A stretch of DNA of 64,000 nucleotides from Gammaproteobacteria bacterium (GTDB lineage Bacteria > Pseudomonadota > Gammaproteobacteria > Enterobacterales > Alteromonadaceae): assembly GCA_018826295.1 (NCBI GenBank), contig JAHJZX010000030.1:1-64000 (forward strand), written 5' to 3'. The position numbers and the translations under genes are program-made. The notes beneath the pieces are model-generated. The model was not told the DNA's origin, did no database searches, and worked only from the letters and a program-made list of their open reading frames with translations. Below are positions 37,601 to 46,056 of the stretch, in pieces; positions within the stretch are counted from its first letter, which is position 1; every line of letters starts with the position of its first letter.

Positions 37601-38178
37601 TGGCTGCCAATGTGCTTATTTTGTATTATTCGCGTCACGGCGCTGTTGCCGCCCTGGCCGATAAAATCGCTATCGGTGTACAACAAGCGCAAGCTACGGC
37701 TATTGTACGGTGTATTGCGCCACTGCAAGGCGAACCAGGTGGCCGCCATCCGCAGGTAAGCCTGCAAGACCTGACTGACTGTGACGGCCTGGCTTTTGGC
37801 AGCCCGGTGCGGTTTGGCAATATGGCCGCCGAGGCAAAAGCATTTTGGGATAGTACCAGCAGCCTCTGGTTGCGGGGCGATCTGATTGACAAACCGGCCG
37901 GCGTTTTTACCTCATCCGGCAGTTTGCACGGAGGCAACGAAGCTACACTACTCAGCATGAGTTTACCGCTATTACATCATGGCATGTTGCTAACCGGTAT
38001 TCCTTACAGCGAGCCGGAACTGCATCAGACCAGCAGCGGCGGTACACCTTACGGCCCCAGCCACGTCAGTGGACATTTTGCCGATAACAAACTTAGCGTT
38101 GAAGAGCAGCGGCTGGCGATAGCCTTTGGCAAGCGCCTGGCCAAACTGAGTACACAACTTAAACAACAACGGGAATAG
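37600..38178 (+). CDS. WrbA-family NAD(P)H:quinone oxidoreductase
   Basis: A 192-residue flavodoxin-fold protein of the WrbA type. It has the FMN phosphate loop LILYYSRHGAVAALA (6-20), the GSPVRFGNMAAEAKAFWDSTSSLW block at about 67-88, and TSSGSLHGGNEATLLSMSLPLLHHGM. It is expected to reduce quinones by two electrons using NAD(P)H. It overlaps arsC by one base (TAATG) and is 1 bp from the DUF2069 gene, so the three form one operon. Confidence 0.88.
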   Translation: MAANVLILYYSRHGAVAALADKIAIGVQQAQATAIVRCIAPLQGEPGGRHPQVSLQDLTDCDGLAFGSPVRFGNMAAEAKAFWDSTSSLWLRGDLIDKPAGVFTSSGSLHGGNEATLLSMSLPLLHHGMLLTGIPYSEPELHQTSSGGTPYGPSHVSGHFADNKLSVEEQRLAIAFGKRLAKLSTQLKQQRE

Positions 38179-38179
38179 C

Positions 38180-38599
38180 ATGCAAAGTAGTAATGTCGTG
38201 CCAATGTCAGCGCAGACCGCGCGTTTTTTATTGCTGGGGCGGTTAGGCTTTTTCGGCCTGTTGCTGCTACAGCCGCTGTGGATCCTGTATCTGGCACCAC
38301 CAGAACTGGGTAACCCACTGGTGTTGCTGGCTCTGCTCTGGCTGCCACTGTGGTTTCCGTTATACGGCATCATCAAAGGCCACGCCTATACGCTGGCCTG
38401 GGCCAATTTTGTTGTGATGATTTATTTTCTGCATAGCCTGACACATTTATGGGTCAGTGACGGTGTACGACAGTTACTGGCGCTAACAGAGCTGTTGCTG
38501 GCCAGTCTGATGTTTATTGGCTGTACTTATTACGCCAGAAACCGGGGACGCGAACTGGGCTTAAAAATTCCGAAATTAAAAGATGATCCCAGACGTTAA
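38180..38599 (+). CDS. DUF2069 membrane protein
   Basis: A 139-residue inner-membrane protein with four hydrophobic helices (about 15-40, 48-66, 72-90, 98-118) and a basic C-terminal tail ending KDDPRR. I recognise the DUF2069 family by LGRLGFFGLLLLQPLW and HAYTLAWANFVVMIYFLH. Function is unknown. It is the last gene of the bepA-arsC-wrbA run; its stop overlaps the convergent gene's stop within TTAA. Confidence 0.8.
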   Translation: MQSSNVVPMSAQTARFLLLGRLGFFGLLLLQPLWILYLAPPELGNPLVLLALLWLPLWFPLYGIIKGHAYTLAWANFVVMIYFLHSLTHLWVSDGVRQLLALTELLLASLMFIGCTYYARNRGRELGLKIPKLKDDPRR

Positions 38600-39360
38600 T
38601 TTGCCGGCATCACAGTGCGTTGCCCGCTGCCCATATAAAATGCCAGGCGCTGCTGAATAAAACCGCTTTGCACCAGCTGGGCAAAACCGGCTTTAAGTAC
38701 AGCACTTTGCTGTGGGTTATGCCGGCTTAAAGCGCAATAAACCGCTGGCGGTTCCGACCACAACGGGTCGGCAGCAAAACTGTCATCGCCGGTGGTTTTA
38801 AGATAAAAATGGTACGACAAGTCTACCGTCATCACGACATCTAACCGCCCCTGTTTTAAGCGCAGCAGATTACTTTCCAGCGAGTGGGCATCATCCCGGA
38901 TCACATCACCCAGGCGGAATACTTGTTCAAGCTCTGGGTAAGTGAAGCCCCGGGTAGTGCCTACCCGTTTACCGGCTAAATGCTGTACAGCGGTAATAAT
39001 AGCGTTGTCTTTACGGCGCACCAATAACTGTTGGGTGCTAAACAAGGGGTCGGTCCATTGCAAGCTGTCAGGCTCGGGTATCCAATCCGGGCTAAGAAAA
39101 CACGCTAAGTCGGCTTTGCCATCCTGTAACCATAGCTCGACCCGGCTGCGGGGTAAATTCAGGTAACTCACTGTTCTACCCAGGCTAAGCCCCAGTTCAT
39201 CGATAATGTCTTTGCTTAAACCGGCTTGTAACGCTTTAGCGGCATTAAAAATAGCATAGGGAGGCGTATTGGTTTCACTAACTACAGCGCGGATAGGCTC
39301 AGGATCAGCAGCAACAAGGCACTGTGCCCAGAATAACAATACCAAGCAACGACTTCGCAT
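38596..39360 (-). CDS. Periplasmic solute-binding protein (family 3-like)
   Basis: A 254-residue exported protein: signal peptide 1-17 (RSRCLVLLFWAQCLVAA), then an SBP_bac_3-like two-lobe domain with PPYAIFN, SRVELWLQDGKADLACFL and VGTTRGFTYPELEQVF. No ABC permease or ATPase gene is adjacent, so it may be an orphan binding protein or a sensor component. I start at the ATG at 39360, with AAGGAG about 7 nt upstream, and not seven codons earlier. The ligand is unknown. Confidence 0.75.
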   Translation of the reverse strand: MRSRCLVLLFWAQCLVAADPEPIRAVVSETNTPPYAIFNAAKALQAGLSKDIIDELGLSLGRTVSYLNLPRSRVELWLQDGKADLACFLSPDWIPEPDSLQWTDPLFSTQQLLVRRKDNAIITAVQHLAGKRVGTTRGFTYPELEQVFRLGDVIRDDAHSLESNLLRLKQGRLDVVMTVDLSYHFYLKTTGDDSFAADPLWSEPPAVYCALSRHNPQQSAVLKAGFAQLVQSGFIQQRLAFYMGSGQRTVMPAN

Positions 39361-39420
39361 AACTGGCTCCTTGCTGCACACTGCTAGTGTTGCGATTTTG
39401 GCTATCCGCTAACCATCAGC

Positions 39421-40611
39421 CTAGTCGCTTTGCTCCAGCCATTCCACTTTTTCTATCTGGCTGAACCTGCTACTGATTTTATGTGCCGAAGTATGAATTT
39501 GTTTTACATCTACGGCAGCCTGATCGATGTGTTTAGCCAGGTTGTCAAACCGGCCGCGAAAGCGGTCAAAATCCTCTGCCAGCTTAATCAGATGCTCCTG
39601 AATTAAATGCACCTGGCGCCGGGTAGCGTCATCTTTTAGTACACTGCGCGCTGTGGTTAATACGGCCATTAGCGTAGTCGGTGACGTTAGCCAAACCCGG
39701 CGACGGTAAGCCTCTTCAACGATATCGGCATGGTAGGCATGCAGCTCAGCAAAAATAGCCTCGGCCGGTAAAAACATTATGGCGCCGTCGGCTGTTTCAT
39801 TGGCAATAATATATTTGTCGGCAATATCATTGATATGCTTTTTAATATCCACTTTAAACTGGCGCTGCGCTTGTTTGCGATCTTCTGGGCCATATTGCGG
39901 ATCGGTCATCTTTTTATAGCTTTCCAGCGGAAATTTGGCATCAATGGCAATATCGCCACTGGGTTTAGGTAAAAATAACATGCAATCGGCTATACGGCCG
40001 TTGCTCAAAGTATGTTGCAACGAAAAATGTTGCTCCGGCATAACGTTACGAATTAGCGCCGTTAACTGCACCTCACCAAAGGCGCCGCGCGAGCGTTTAT
40101 CAGCCAGCACTTCCTGCAGGCTGACCACATTACCCGATAGCTCTGTGATCTTCTTTTGCGCGTCATCAATCAACGCCAGCCGTTTTACGATGTCCGTAAA
40201 AGTTTGGTTAGTTTTTTCAAAGCCGTCACTTAAGCGCTTTTCTACCTGCCCGGCTATATCTTTTAAGCGCTGATCAATACTTAGTGTCAGCTGTTTTACC
40301 TGTTCGGCCAGCATAATCGCCTGCTGCTGCAAATTTTTACTTAATTCAAAACGGGCAGCCTGTTGCGTATCGGTAATTTTTTGCAATAACTGCAACAGAT
40401 GATCCTGCTGTTGTTGCTGCAACTGCCGCTGCTGGCTGTGTAATTGCTCCAGCAATTGTTGTTGTAGCTGCCCCTGCTGTTGCACCTGCTCAAGCTTGAA
40501 CTGGTTTAATAATTTGCCAACATCAGCCCGGCCTGACAACAACCACACCAACAGCACCAAATTCAGCACGACTAAACCACTAAGCAGATAAAACCAATAT
40601 TCTGTCGTCAT
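39421..40611 (-). CDS. rmuC: DNA recombination protein RmuC
   Basis: RmuC limits inversion at short inverted repeats; its biochemical activity is not settled. In this 396-residue protein an N-terminal transmembrane helix (about 6-26) is followed by a long Gln-rich coiled coil (35-150), then the nuclease-like RmuC core with RGAFGEVQL, FPLESYKKM and the RRVWLTSPTTLMAVL motif. It is transcribed alone, away from the Lon-N gene. Confidence 0.93.
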   Translation of the reverse strand: MTTEYWFYLLSGLVVLNLVLLVWLLSGRADVGKLLNQFKLEQVQQQGQLQQQLLEQLHSQQRQLQQQQQDHLLQLLQKITDTQQAARFELSKNLQQQAIMLAEQVKQLTLSIDQRLKDIAGQVEKRLSDGFEKTNQTFTDIVKRLALIDDAQKKITELSGNVVSLQEVLADKRSRGAFGEVQLTALIRNVMPEQHFSLQHTLSNGRIADCMLFLPKPSGDIAIDAKFPLESYKKMTDPQYGPEDRKQAQRQFKVDIKKHINDIADKYIIANETADGAIMFLPAEAIFAELHAYHADIVEEAYRRRVWLTSPTTLMAVLTTARSVLKDDATRRQVHLIQEHLIKLAEDFDRFRGRFDNLAKHIDQAAVDVKQIHTSAHKISSRFSQIEKVEWLEQSD

Positions 40612-40687
40612 AAAACCTCTGTCTGAGCAAACCAGTACGCTTTAAAATGCGTATAAAGCGCAACTATACAACTTTATCAGCAGTACT

Positions 40688-41266
40688 ATGCAGCAACTGG
40701 CACTATTTCCTTTAAACAGCTTTATATTACCTGAAGGCCGCATGCGTTTGCGGGTATTTGAGCCACGCTATGTACGTCTGGTTAGCGAGGCCAGCGCTGG
40801 CAAACGTAATTTTGCCATGGCGCAACTTAATCCCTATGTTGGACAAAAAGATCCCGAGCGCATTTTGCCACTGGCTACCCGGGTGCAAATTGAAGATTTT
40901 GAACAATTAGAAGACGGCTTGTTGGGGATTACCATAAGCGGTATCGAAAAGGTAAAAATTGTACGGCGCTGGCAAGAGCCGGATCAGCTGCATGTCGCCG
41001 AGGTTACAACCCTTGATAGCTGGCCGGCTTTAGACTTAGTGGCGGAGTATCAACCCCTGGTGCAACAGCTGGAAAAATTGTTGCAACACTATCCGGCACT
41101 GCGCCAGTTGTACCCCAACCCTAAATACCGTGATGCTAACTGGCTGGCGTCGCGCTATCTGGAATTATTGCCAATGCAGCCGGCGCTGAAACAGCAACTG
41201 GCACTGGAGAGCAGTTCAACGCCTTGCCTTAACAGCTTACAGGCCTGGTTATCTCATCAGGCCTGA
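40688..41266 (+). CDS. Lon N-terminal domain (substrate-binding) protein
   Basis: A 192-residue stand-alone version of the Lon protease N-terminal (LON) domain: ALFPLNSFILPEGRMRLRVFEPRYVRLV at 5-32, and GLLGITISGIEKVKIVRRW near 78-96. There is no ATPase or protease domain. Such proteins occur widely and may bind unfolded proteins, but their function is not established. The 3' end overlaps the convergent NTF2-like gene by 10 bp. Confidence 0.85.
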   Translation: MQQLALFPLNSFILPEGRMRLRVFEPRYVRLVSEASAGKRNFAMAQLNPYVGQKDPERILPLATRVQIEDFEQLEDGLLGITISGIEKVKIVRRWQEPDQLHVAEVTTLDSWPALDLVAEYQPLVQQLEKLLQHYPALRQLYPNPKYRDANWLASRYLELLPMQPALKQQLALESSSTPCLNSLQAWLSHQA

Positions 41267-41667
41267 GCCATTTTTACTCTGTTATAAGCGGCCTGCTCAT
41301 CATCCAGAATAATGGCTACTACCTGCCAAACATCATTACGTTTTTGCAGGGTATAAGAGGTATGGCAGGTAAATAACACAGCATTGTTAGTGTCATAAAA
41401 GCGCCAGTACAAACTGGCAAATTGCAGTTGATCTGATAAACGCAGTTGATGCTGCAAAACAAAGTCGGCGTGCACCACACCTAAAGAGCGGTATTTCTGC
41501 ACTGTCGTCAATACATGCTGATGCAGACAGTCACTGTCTGTCAGCAAGGTTTTGTGTTCGCCGGCAAGCAATAAACTGGGTGTTGCCACCAAATGTTCAA
41601 ATTGCGCCAATTCAGCAGAAATATAAGCCTGGGCATAGTTCTGAAAAAACCGTTCTATTGTTTGCAT
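41257..41667 (-). CDS. SnoaL/NTF2-like protein
   Basis: A 136-residue protein with NTF2-like fold features: an N-terminal helix IERFFQNYAQAYISAEL, then mixed sheet ending VLFTCHTSYTLQKRNDVWQVVAIIL. No catalytic motif is clear. It ends 10 bp into the convergent Lon-N gene and lies immediately after queE on the same strand, so it is probably cotranscribed with queE. A role in queuosine is not implied by sequence. Confidence 0.65.
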   Translation of the reverse strand: MQTIERFFQNYAQAYISAELAQFEHLVATPSLLLAGEHKTLLTDSDCLHQHVLTTVQKYRSLGVVHADFVLQHQLRLSDQLQFASLYWRFYDTNNAVLFTCHTSYTLQKRNDVWQVVAIILDDEQAAYNRVKMAQA

Positions 41668-42333
41668 TTAGCTGATCCCCAAATATTTATGCACCTGTAC
41701 ACTCAAGCGCCAATTGTGCTTTTTACACTGCGCTATAGCAAGCTCGGTTGCCCGGCGTTGCTGGCTTATGGGTTGTAAGTAAATCAGCTTAGCTGTGGTA
41801 TCGGTATGTTGCAATAACTGCAACAACTCGTCGATATGTTTTTCCATCGCCACCGGGTGCTTTATCTCGTTGGCTCTGTCCAGCGCACTTTGCAAAACCT
41901 TGTAACCACCGGCCATATTTACTTTCGGTGATACCGTAACCCAGGTTTGCACCGGTGCTTTGATGTCAAAGGTACCGCTGGTTTCAATTTGACTGCTGTA
42001 ACCAGCAGCGTGTAAGGCATTGCACAGTGGGTTTAAATCATACATACAGGGTTCACCACCGGTGATCACCACATGTTTAGCCTGATAGCCTTCATGGCGA
42101 AACAAGGCTAATAAATCCGCAGCATCAACCGCGGCCCAATGTTCTGTTTCAGCCGTTTTTATCACGATATCTCCCAGCGGCTGACGCAAAGGCTGTTTCA
42201 CCTCCCAGGTATGTTTAGTATCACACCAGCTACAGCCCACCGGGCAGCCCTGCAAACGGACAAAAATGGCTGGCGCGCCGGTATAACTGCCCTCACCCTG
42301 AATGGTTTCAAAAACCTCGTTAACTTTATACAC
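41668..42333 (-). CDS. queE: 7-carboxy-7-deazaguanine synthase
   Basis: QueE is a radical SAM enzyme making 7-carboxy-7-deazaguanine in queuosine synthesis. The cluster motif is CPVGCSWCDTKHTWEV (about 30-45, E. coli-type CxxxCxxC), after FETIQGEGSYTGAPAIFVRLQG. A VVITGGEPCMY block is near 90. Translation starts at GTG (42333). It is divergent from queC, whose product works later in the same pathway. Confidence 0.93.
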   Translation of the reverse strand: MYKVNEVFETIQGEGSYTGAPAIFVRLQGCPVGCSWCDTKHTWEVKQPLRQPLGDIVIKTAETEHWAAVDAADLLALFRHEGYQAKHVVITGGEPCMYDLNPLCNALHAAGYSSQIETSGTFDIKAPVQTWVTVSPKVNMAGGYKVLQSALDRANEIKHPVAMEKHIDELLQLLQHTDTTAKLIYLQPISQQRRATELAIAQCKKHNWRLSVQVHKYLGIS

Positions 42334-42347
42334 TCTGTGCTTTGCCC

Positions 42348-42376
42348 TTTAGCCTGTGGCTGAATTACTGTACAAT
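42348..42376 (+). promoter_or_regulatory. Probable queC promoter
   Basis: TTTAGC (42348-42353) and TACAAT (42371-42376) with a 17-bp spacer, followed by a GC-rich start region. The -35 is weak. It sits between divergent queE and queC. Confidence 0.45.
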
Positions 42377-42383
42377 GCGCGCC

Positions 42384-42401
42384 CCCGCCAAGACTGGCGG
42401 G
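42384..42401 (+). other. Leader hairpin upstream of queC
   Basis: CCCGCCA and TGGCGGG form a perfect 7-bp stem with a 4-nt loop in the queC leader, about 45 bp before the ATG. There is no U tract after it, so it is not a terminator. It lacks the small A-rich pseudoknot layout of preQ1 riboswitches, so I do not call it one. Confidence 0.4.
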
Positions 42402-42445
42402 CTAATCGCGAAATTTGAGTTGTATTATACAAGAGAGAGCCTGCT

Positions 42446-43102
42446 ATGCCGAACAAAGTTGTGGTGATTTATTCCGGTGGGATGGACTCCTTCACCGTGT
42501 TACACAAAGCGGTGCAGGCCGGCCATGATGTTTATGCCTTGTCGTTCAATTACGGCCAGCGCCATGTCAAAGAGTTGCAGTGCGCGGCACAAGTGTGTCA
42601 GCAGCTGGGCATAAAGCATAAAATTGTCGATATCTCTGCTATTAACCAGCTTTTAGCCGGCTCTTCGTTAACCGACAATATCGACATCCCGGAAGGGCAT
42701 TACGCCGCCGATAATATGAAATCGACCGTGGTACCAAACCGCAATATGATTTTACTGTCATTAGCAGTGGGTTATGCGGTGTCTATTGGTGCCAATCAGG
42801 TGTATTACGGCGCCCACAGCGGCGATCACTTTATTTACCCCGACTGTAGGCCGGAGTTTGTGCAAAAAATGCATGATGTCTGCCAAATTGCCAACTACGA
42901 GCCGGTCGATATTGTCAGCCCGTACTTAGCACAAACCAAAATTGAAATTCTCGCCGATGGCCTGGCAATGGGGTTGGACTACAGCCAAACCTGGACCTGC
43001 TACAACGGCCGGGAAAAAGCCTGCGGTAAGTGTGGTTCATGCCAGGAGCGACTTGAAGCCTTTACGCTAAATAACACCACCGACCCACTGCCGTACGAAT
43101 AA
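42446..43102 (+). CDS. queC: 7-cyano-7-deazaguanine synthase
   Basis: QueC converts 7-carboxy-7-deazaguanine to preQ0 with ATP and ammonia. The PP-loop motif is [14 protein letters not shown] (9-22), and a four-cysteine zinc site [15 protein letters not shown] lies near 186-200. Length (218 residues) is typical. A good ribosome site (GAGAG) precedes the ATG. A strong terminator shared with lysC follows. Confidence 0.95.
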   Translation: MPNKVVVIYSGGMDSFTVLHKAVQAGHDVYALSFNYGQRHVKELQCAAQVCQQLGIKHKIVDISAINQLLAGSSLTDNIDIPEGHYAADNMKSTVVPNRNMILLSLAVGYAVSIGANQVYYGAHSGDHFIYPDCRPEFVQKMHDVCQIANYEPVDIVSPYLAQTKIEILADGLAMGLDYSQTWTCYNGREKACGKCGSCQERLEAFTLNNTTDPLPYE

Positions 43103-43120
43103 CCGTTATCTGCATAAAAA

Positions 43121-43145
43121 AGCCCTGAATTTTCAGGGCTTTTTA
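43121..43145. terminator. Bidirectional terminator between queC and lysC
   Basis: AGCCCTGA (43121-43128) and TCAGGGCT (43133-43140) form a stem with a 4-nt loop. A T run (43140-43145) follows on the plus strand and an A run precedes the stem, so it can end both convergent transcripts. Confidence 0.85.
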
Positions 43146-43150
43146 TTATT

Positions 43151-44503
43151 TTACGCTGCGCTGAATAAATTCTGGTGTAGTTGTTTTACCACGCCGGGGG
43201 CATCTGCATCCTGTACTAAAAAGCACAGGTTATGTTTAGAGGCACCGTGGCAAATCAGTCGCATGTTAATGCGCTCCAAGGTGTTAAATAAATCACCGGT
43301 AATGCCTTTGCTGCTGTGCAAATGGTTGCCAATAACGGCGACCAGACTTAAGCCCTGCTCTACCGACACTTCACAAAAGCTGCGCAGCTCGCTAAGCGCC
43401 GGCTCTACCGAGGCACTAAAAGCGCTGGTCATGCCGCCTTCGTCCAGGGTTAACGCCACACTGATTTCAGAGGTAGTGACTAAATCAACCGAAATCTGAT
43501 GCCGGCTTAGAATATCAAACACCCGGGTTAAAAAGCCGGCCGCATGCAACATGGCCGGGCTTTTTACTGTGATTAGGGTCTGGGATTTTCTCAGCGCGAT
43601 AGCACGATATGGCGGACGTTCGGTTACTTCTTTCGCTATCCAGGTACCGCCAGCTTCTGGCTCGCGGCTGGAACCGACAAACACACCAATATTACGCCGC
43701 ATTGCCGGTATCAAGGTAGCCGGGTGTAATACTTTGGCGCCAAAGGTGGCCATTTCAGCGGCTTCATCAAAGCTGATTTCTTTTATGCAGCGCGCCTGCT
43801 CGGTTAAACGCGGATCAGTGGTAAAAATGCCGACCACATCGGTCCAGATTTGTACTACTGCTGCATTAAGTGCTTCGCCCAGTAAGGCGGCACTGTAATC
43901 TGAGCCACCACGGCCCAGCGTGGTGGTTTGGCCTACGTCATCGGCACCAATAAAGCCCTGGGTCACCACCACACTATCAGCCAGTAAGGGCTGTAAATGC
44001 AGCGCTGCTAACTCGCTGATCTGACTTATTTGCGGCTCACCTTTGCCAAAGCGGCTGTCGGTGCGCAGCACGCGGCGGGCATCAAAACATAAACCGGCGA
44101 CATCGCGCTCACGCAATACCTGCGCAAACAGTACTGAACTTAAACGTTCGCCAAAAGATTGAATTTCATCTTTATGTGCCGCGCTATACACGGCACCACT
44201 TTGCTCTATCAGCTCTTTTAACGCTGATAGCAGCTGCTCGATGTCAGCAGCAACAGCATCGGGTTGCTGCAGGCGGTTAAGTACCGCCAGCGTAACACGT
44301 TCAATGCCCTGATAACAGCTGTAGCGCTCGGCTACATCGGTGTGTTTGGTAATATCAACCAGCAGGTTGGTTACGCCGGAACTGGCGCTGACAACTACTA
44401 AACGAATGGCAGGTTCAGATAAAATAATGTCAGCGCAGCGCGACATAGCATCAAAGTCTGCGACACTGGTGCCGCCGAATTTTGCAACAATAAGTTTGGA
44501 CAA
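43151..44503 (-). CDS. lysC: Lysine-sensitive aspartokinase III
   Basis: LysC phosphorylates aspartate, the first step to lysine/DAP. In this 450-residue protein the kinase domain begins KFGGTSVADFDAM (8-20) and contains GFIGADDVGQTTTLGRGGSDYSAALLG; two C-terminal ACT domains follow (about 305-450), matching the E. coli monofunctional LysC. Translation starts at TTG (44503), with AAGGAGAG 9 nt upstream. A lysine riboswitch occupies the leader, so lysine controls both expression and (by family knowledge) enzyme activity. Confidence 0.94.
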   Translation of the reverse strand: MSKLIVAKFGGTSVADFDAMSRCADIILSEPAIRLVVVSASSGVTNLLVDITKHTDVAERYSCYQGIERVTLAVLNRLQQPDAVAADIEQLLSALKELIEQSGAVYSAAHKDEIQSFGERLSSVLFAQVLRERDVAGLCFDARRVLRTDSRFGKGEPQISQISELAALHLQPLLADSVVVTQGFIGADDVGQTTTLGRGGSDYSAALLGEALNAAVVQIWTDVVGIFTTDPRLTEQARCIKEISFDEAAEMATFGAKVLHPATLIPAMRRNIGVFVGSSREPEAGGTWIAKEVTERPPYRAIALRKSQTLITVKSPAMLHAAGFLTRVFDILSRHQISVDLVTTSEISVALTLDEGGMTSAFSASVEPALSELRSFCEVSVEQGLSLVAVIGNHLHSSKGITGDLFNTLERINMRLICHGASKHNLCFLVQDADAPGVVKQLHQNLFSAA

Positions 44504-44611
44504 GGGTGCCTCTCCTTATAAAACATAATAAGCAGAGCATGGCATTTGCTAACAGCAAAACGAGAATGGCACAGATTGCTTCTGTATTTCTGTAAACTGT
44601 AGTTAACAAAG

Positions 44612-44778
44612 GCCAGAAGCTCTCCACCGAAATTCAGGTGACAGTCGTAAGGATTCAGCCTTAACGACCGGGAACTACTGCTCTATAACGGTAGCTCCCT
44701 CGGCATTAGTCCCCCTCATTCAGGCTACGATGTATAGACATCTGTCCTGAATTACCTGGCTAACGCACCTCTTCTGGT
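44612..44778 (-). promoter_or_regulatory. Lysine riboswitch (L box) of lysC
   Basis: The minus strand carries the L-box landmarks in order: CAGAAGAGGTGCG at the 5' side of P1, GGGGGACTAATGCCGAGG, GGCTGAATCCTTACGAC, and finally GGTGGAGAGCTTCTGG closing P1. The five-helix junction spacing is about right for the 167-nt aptamer. The 100-nt segment between it and lysC has no stem followed by a U tract, so control is probably at translation initiation or by another means. Lysine binding represses lysC by family knowledge. Confidence 0.93.
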
Positions 44779-44803
44779 CTATCAGATATGATTGACGGGC
44801 GAC

Positions 44804-44832
44804 ACCTTAACCTGTTTTTGCCATTCAAGCAA
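44804..44832 (-). promoter_or_regulatory. Probable lysC promoter
   Basis: On the minus strand TTGCTT (44827-44832) and TAAGGT (44804-44809) are 17 bp apart and end about 25 bp before the riboswitch aptamer. The remaining DNA from 44833 to 44959 holds no other recognisable feature. Confidence 0.45.
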
Positions 44833-44959
44833 TAGCCTTTTAGCCGTCTAAACAGAAATGTTCTGCCGCTCACGCCCGCTGTCGCGTCTGCCAGCGCTTA
44901 TATTTGCGCCCTATGGTAGCGGTTTAAGCTGAACAAATCCTTAGCAGGCGTGAAATAAA

Positions 44960-45229
44960 TTAGTAGTTGTGGTTAATTTTTTTCAGCTGGGCGACAAAGG
45001 CATCCATATCCGCTTCATTGGCGGCATCACTGTGCCATTTATTATGAAACCCCAGTGTTAACTGCACCTTACCATCAGTTAAATACACCTCATAACCATC
45101 AAAACCAGAGTTCACCGTAACACCATCCAGTGTAAAGCCGGCCCCCAGCTCGTTATTAATAGCAATGCCATGTTGCTCTACTTTGCCAAACACACTCAGT
45201 AAAAATTTACCATCCAGTTCATTTTGCAT
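44960..45229 (-). CDS. DUF3081 family protein
   Basis: An 89-residue acidic protein that I place in DUF3081 from its start MQNELDGKFLLSVFGKVEQHG and the later GFDGYEVYLTDGKVQLTLGFHNKWH. Function is unknown; the family is small and limited to gammaproteobacteria. AGGAG stands about 8 nt before the ATG. It is divergent from the secreted-protein gene and lies upstream of lysC with a 456-bp gap, so it is probably a separate transcript. Confidence 0.65.
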   Translation of the reverse strand: MQNELDGKFLLSVFGKVEQHGIAINNELGAGFTLDGVTVNSGFDGYEVYLTDGKVQLTLGFHNKWHSDAANEADMDAFVAQLKKINHNY

Positions 45230-45330
45230 TTGTAAGCTCCTGTTGTTTGCTTAAGACTAACACCAGTTTGCAGCCATCAGGCGCAAAGGTTATAGTCCGG
45301 CGGTATTATAAAGACAATAAGGTGACATTT

Positions 45331-45933
45331 ATGCACACAACTTTGCTTACCACCGCTTTCGCGTTGAGTTTTTCTGCTGGCGCAACCGCTACTATAGTGC
45401 AGCCGGCACCGCTGGTGTCCATTGCCAGCCACGATGCCTACTTTAATAACCTGCGCGCGCACTGTGGTAAAGCCTTTGAGGGTAAAGTTGTCATTGACAA
45501 CCCAAAAAGCCCGGGCTTTGAAGGTCGTCTGGTCATGCACGTACGTAAATGTACTGACAGCCAATTACAGATCCCGTTCCATGTCGGTGACAATCACTCC
45601 CGTACCTGGATTATCACTAAAACCGGTTCAGGCTTAAGCCTGAAGCATGATCACCGCAATAAAGACGGCAGCCATGATGACTCAACCATGTATGGCGGTC
45701 ATACAATTGATGCCGGCTGGCCGACAGCACAGAGCTTCCCGGCCGATCAATACTCTAAAGAATTGTTTGTCAGCCAGGGTATACCCGCCTCTAACGGTAA
45801 CACCTGGCAAATGTATATTTACCCGCAAACTTTTACTTACCGTCTGGTGCGCGACGGCCGCGAATTTCGCGTTGATTTTGATTTAACCAAACCGGTGGCT
45901 TTACCGCCAACGCCCTGGGGCTATCAGGATTAA
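45331..45933 (+). CDS. Conserved secreted protein of unknown function
   Basis: A 200-residue protein with a clear Sec signal peptide (about 1-20, TTLLTTAFALSFSAGATA). The mature part has two cysteines (AHCGKAFEGK and VRKCTDSQ), several His/Asp pairs (KHDHRNKDGSHDD) and a C-terminal FRVDFDLTKPVALPPTPWG. I do not recognise a named family. The His/Asp-rich loop might bind a metal (inference). The frame opens at 45247, but the ATG at 45331 gives the signal peptide directly, with AAGGTG upstream. Confidence 0.7.
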   Translation: MHTTLLTTAFALSFSAGATATIVQPAPLVSIASHDAYFNNLRAHCGKAFEGKVVIDNPKSPGFEGRLVMHVRKCTDSQLQIPFHVGDNHSRTWIITKTGSGLSLKHDHRNKDGSHDDSTMYGGHTIDAGWPTAQSFPADQYSKELFVSQGIPASNGNTWQMYIYPQTFTYRLVRDGREFRVDFDLTKPVALPPTPWGYQD

Positions 45934-45946
45934 TCACCGTTAAGCC

Positions 45947-45974
45947 GCGACCACTATACTGGTCGCCGGTTTTT
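45947..45974 (+). terminator. Terminator after the secreted-protein gene
   Basis: GCGACCA/TGGTCGC form a 7-bp stem (45947-45953, 45960-45966) followed within 3 bp by five T. It separates this gene from the M28 peptidase gene. Confidence 0.75.
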
Positions 45975-46056
45975 AGCTGCGTTAAGATAGCTAGCCAGTA
46001 ACACTGAACGCTGAGACTACAGCGACACCAATAACGATAAAAACCACGGAGTGACT

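Noticed and set aside
42384-42401. A preQ1 riboswitch before queC
   Set aside because: The leader has one GC-rich hairpin but not the A-rich tail and short pseudoknot of known preQ1 classes.
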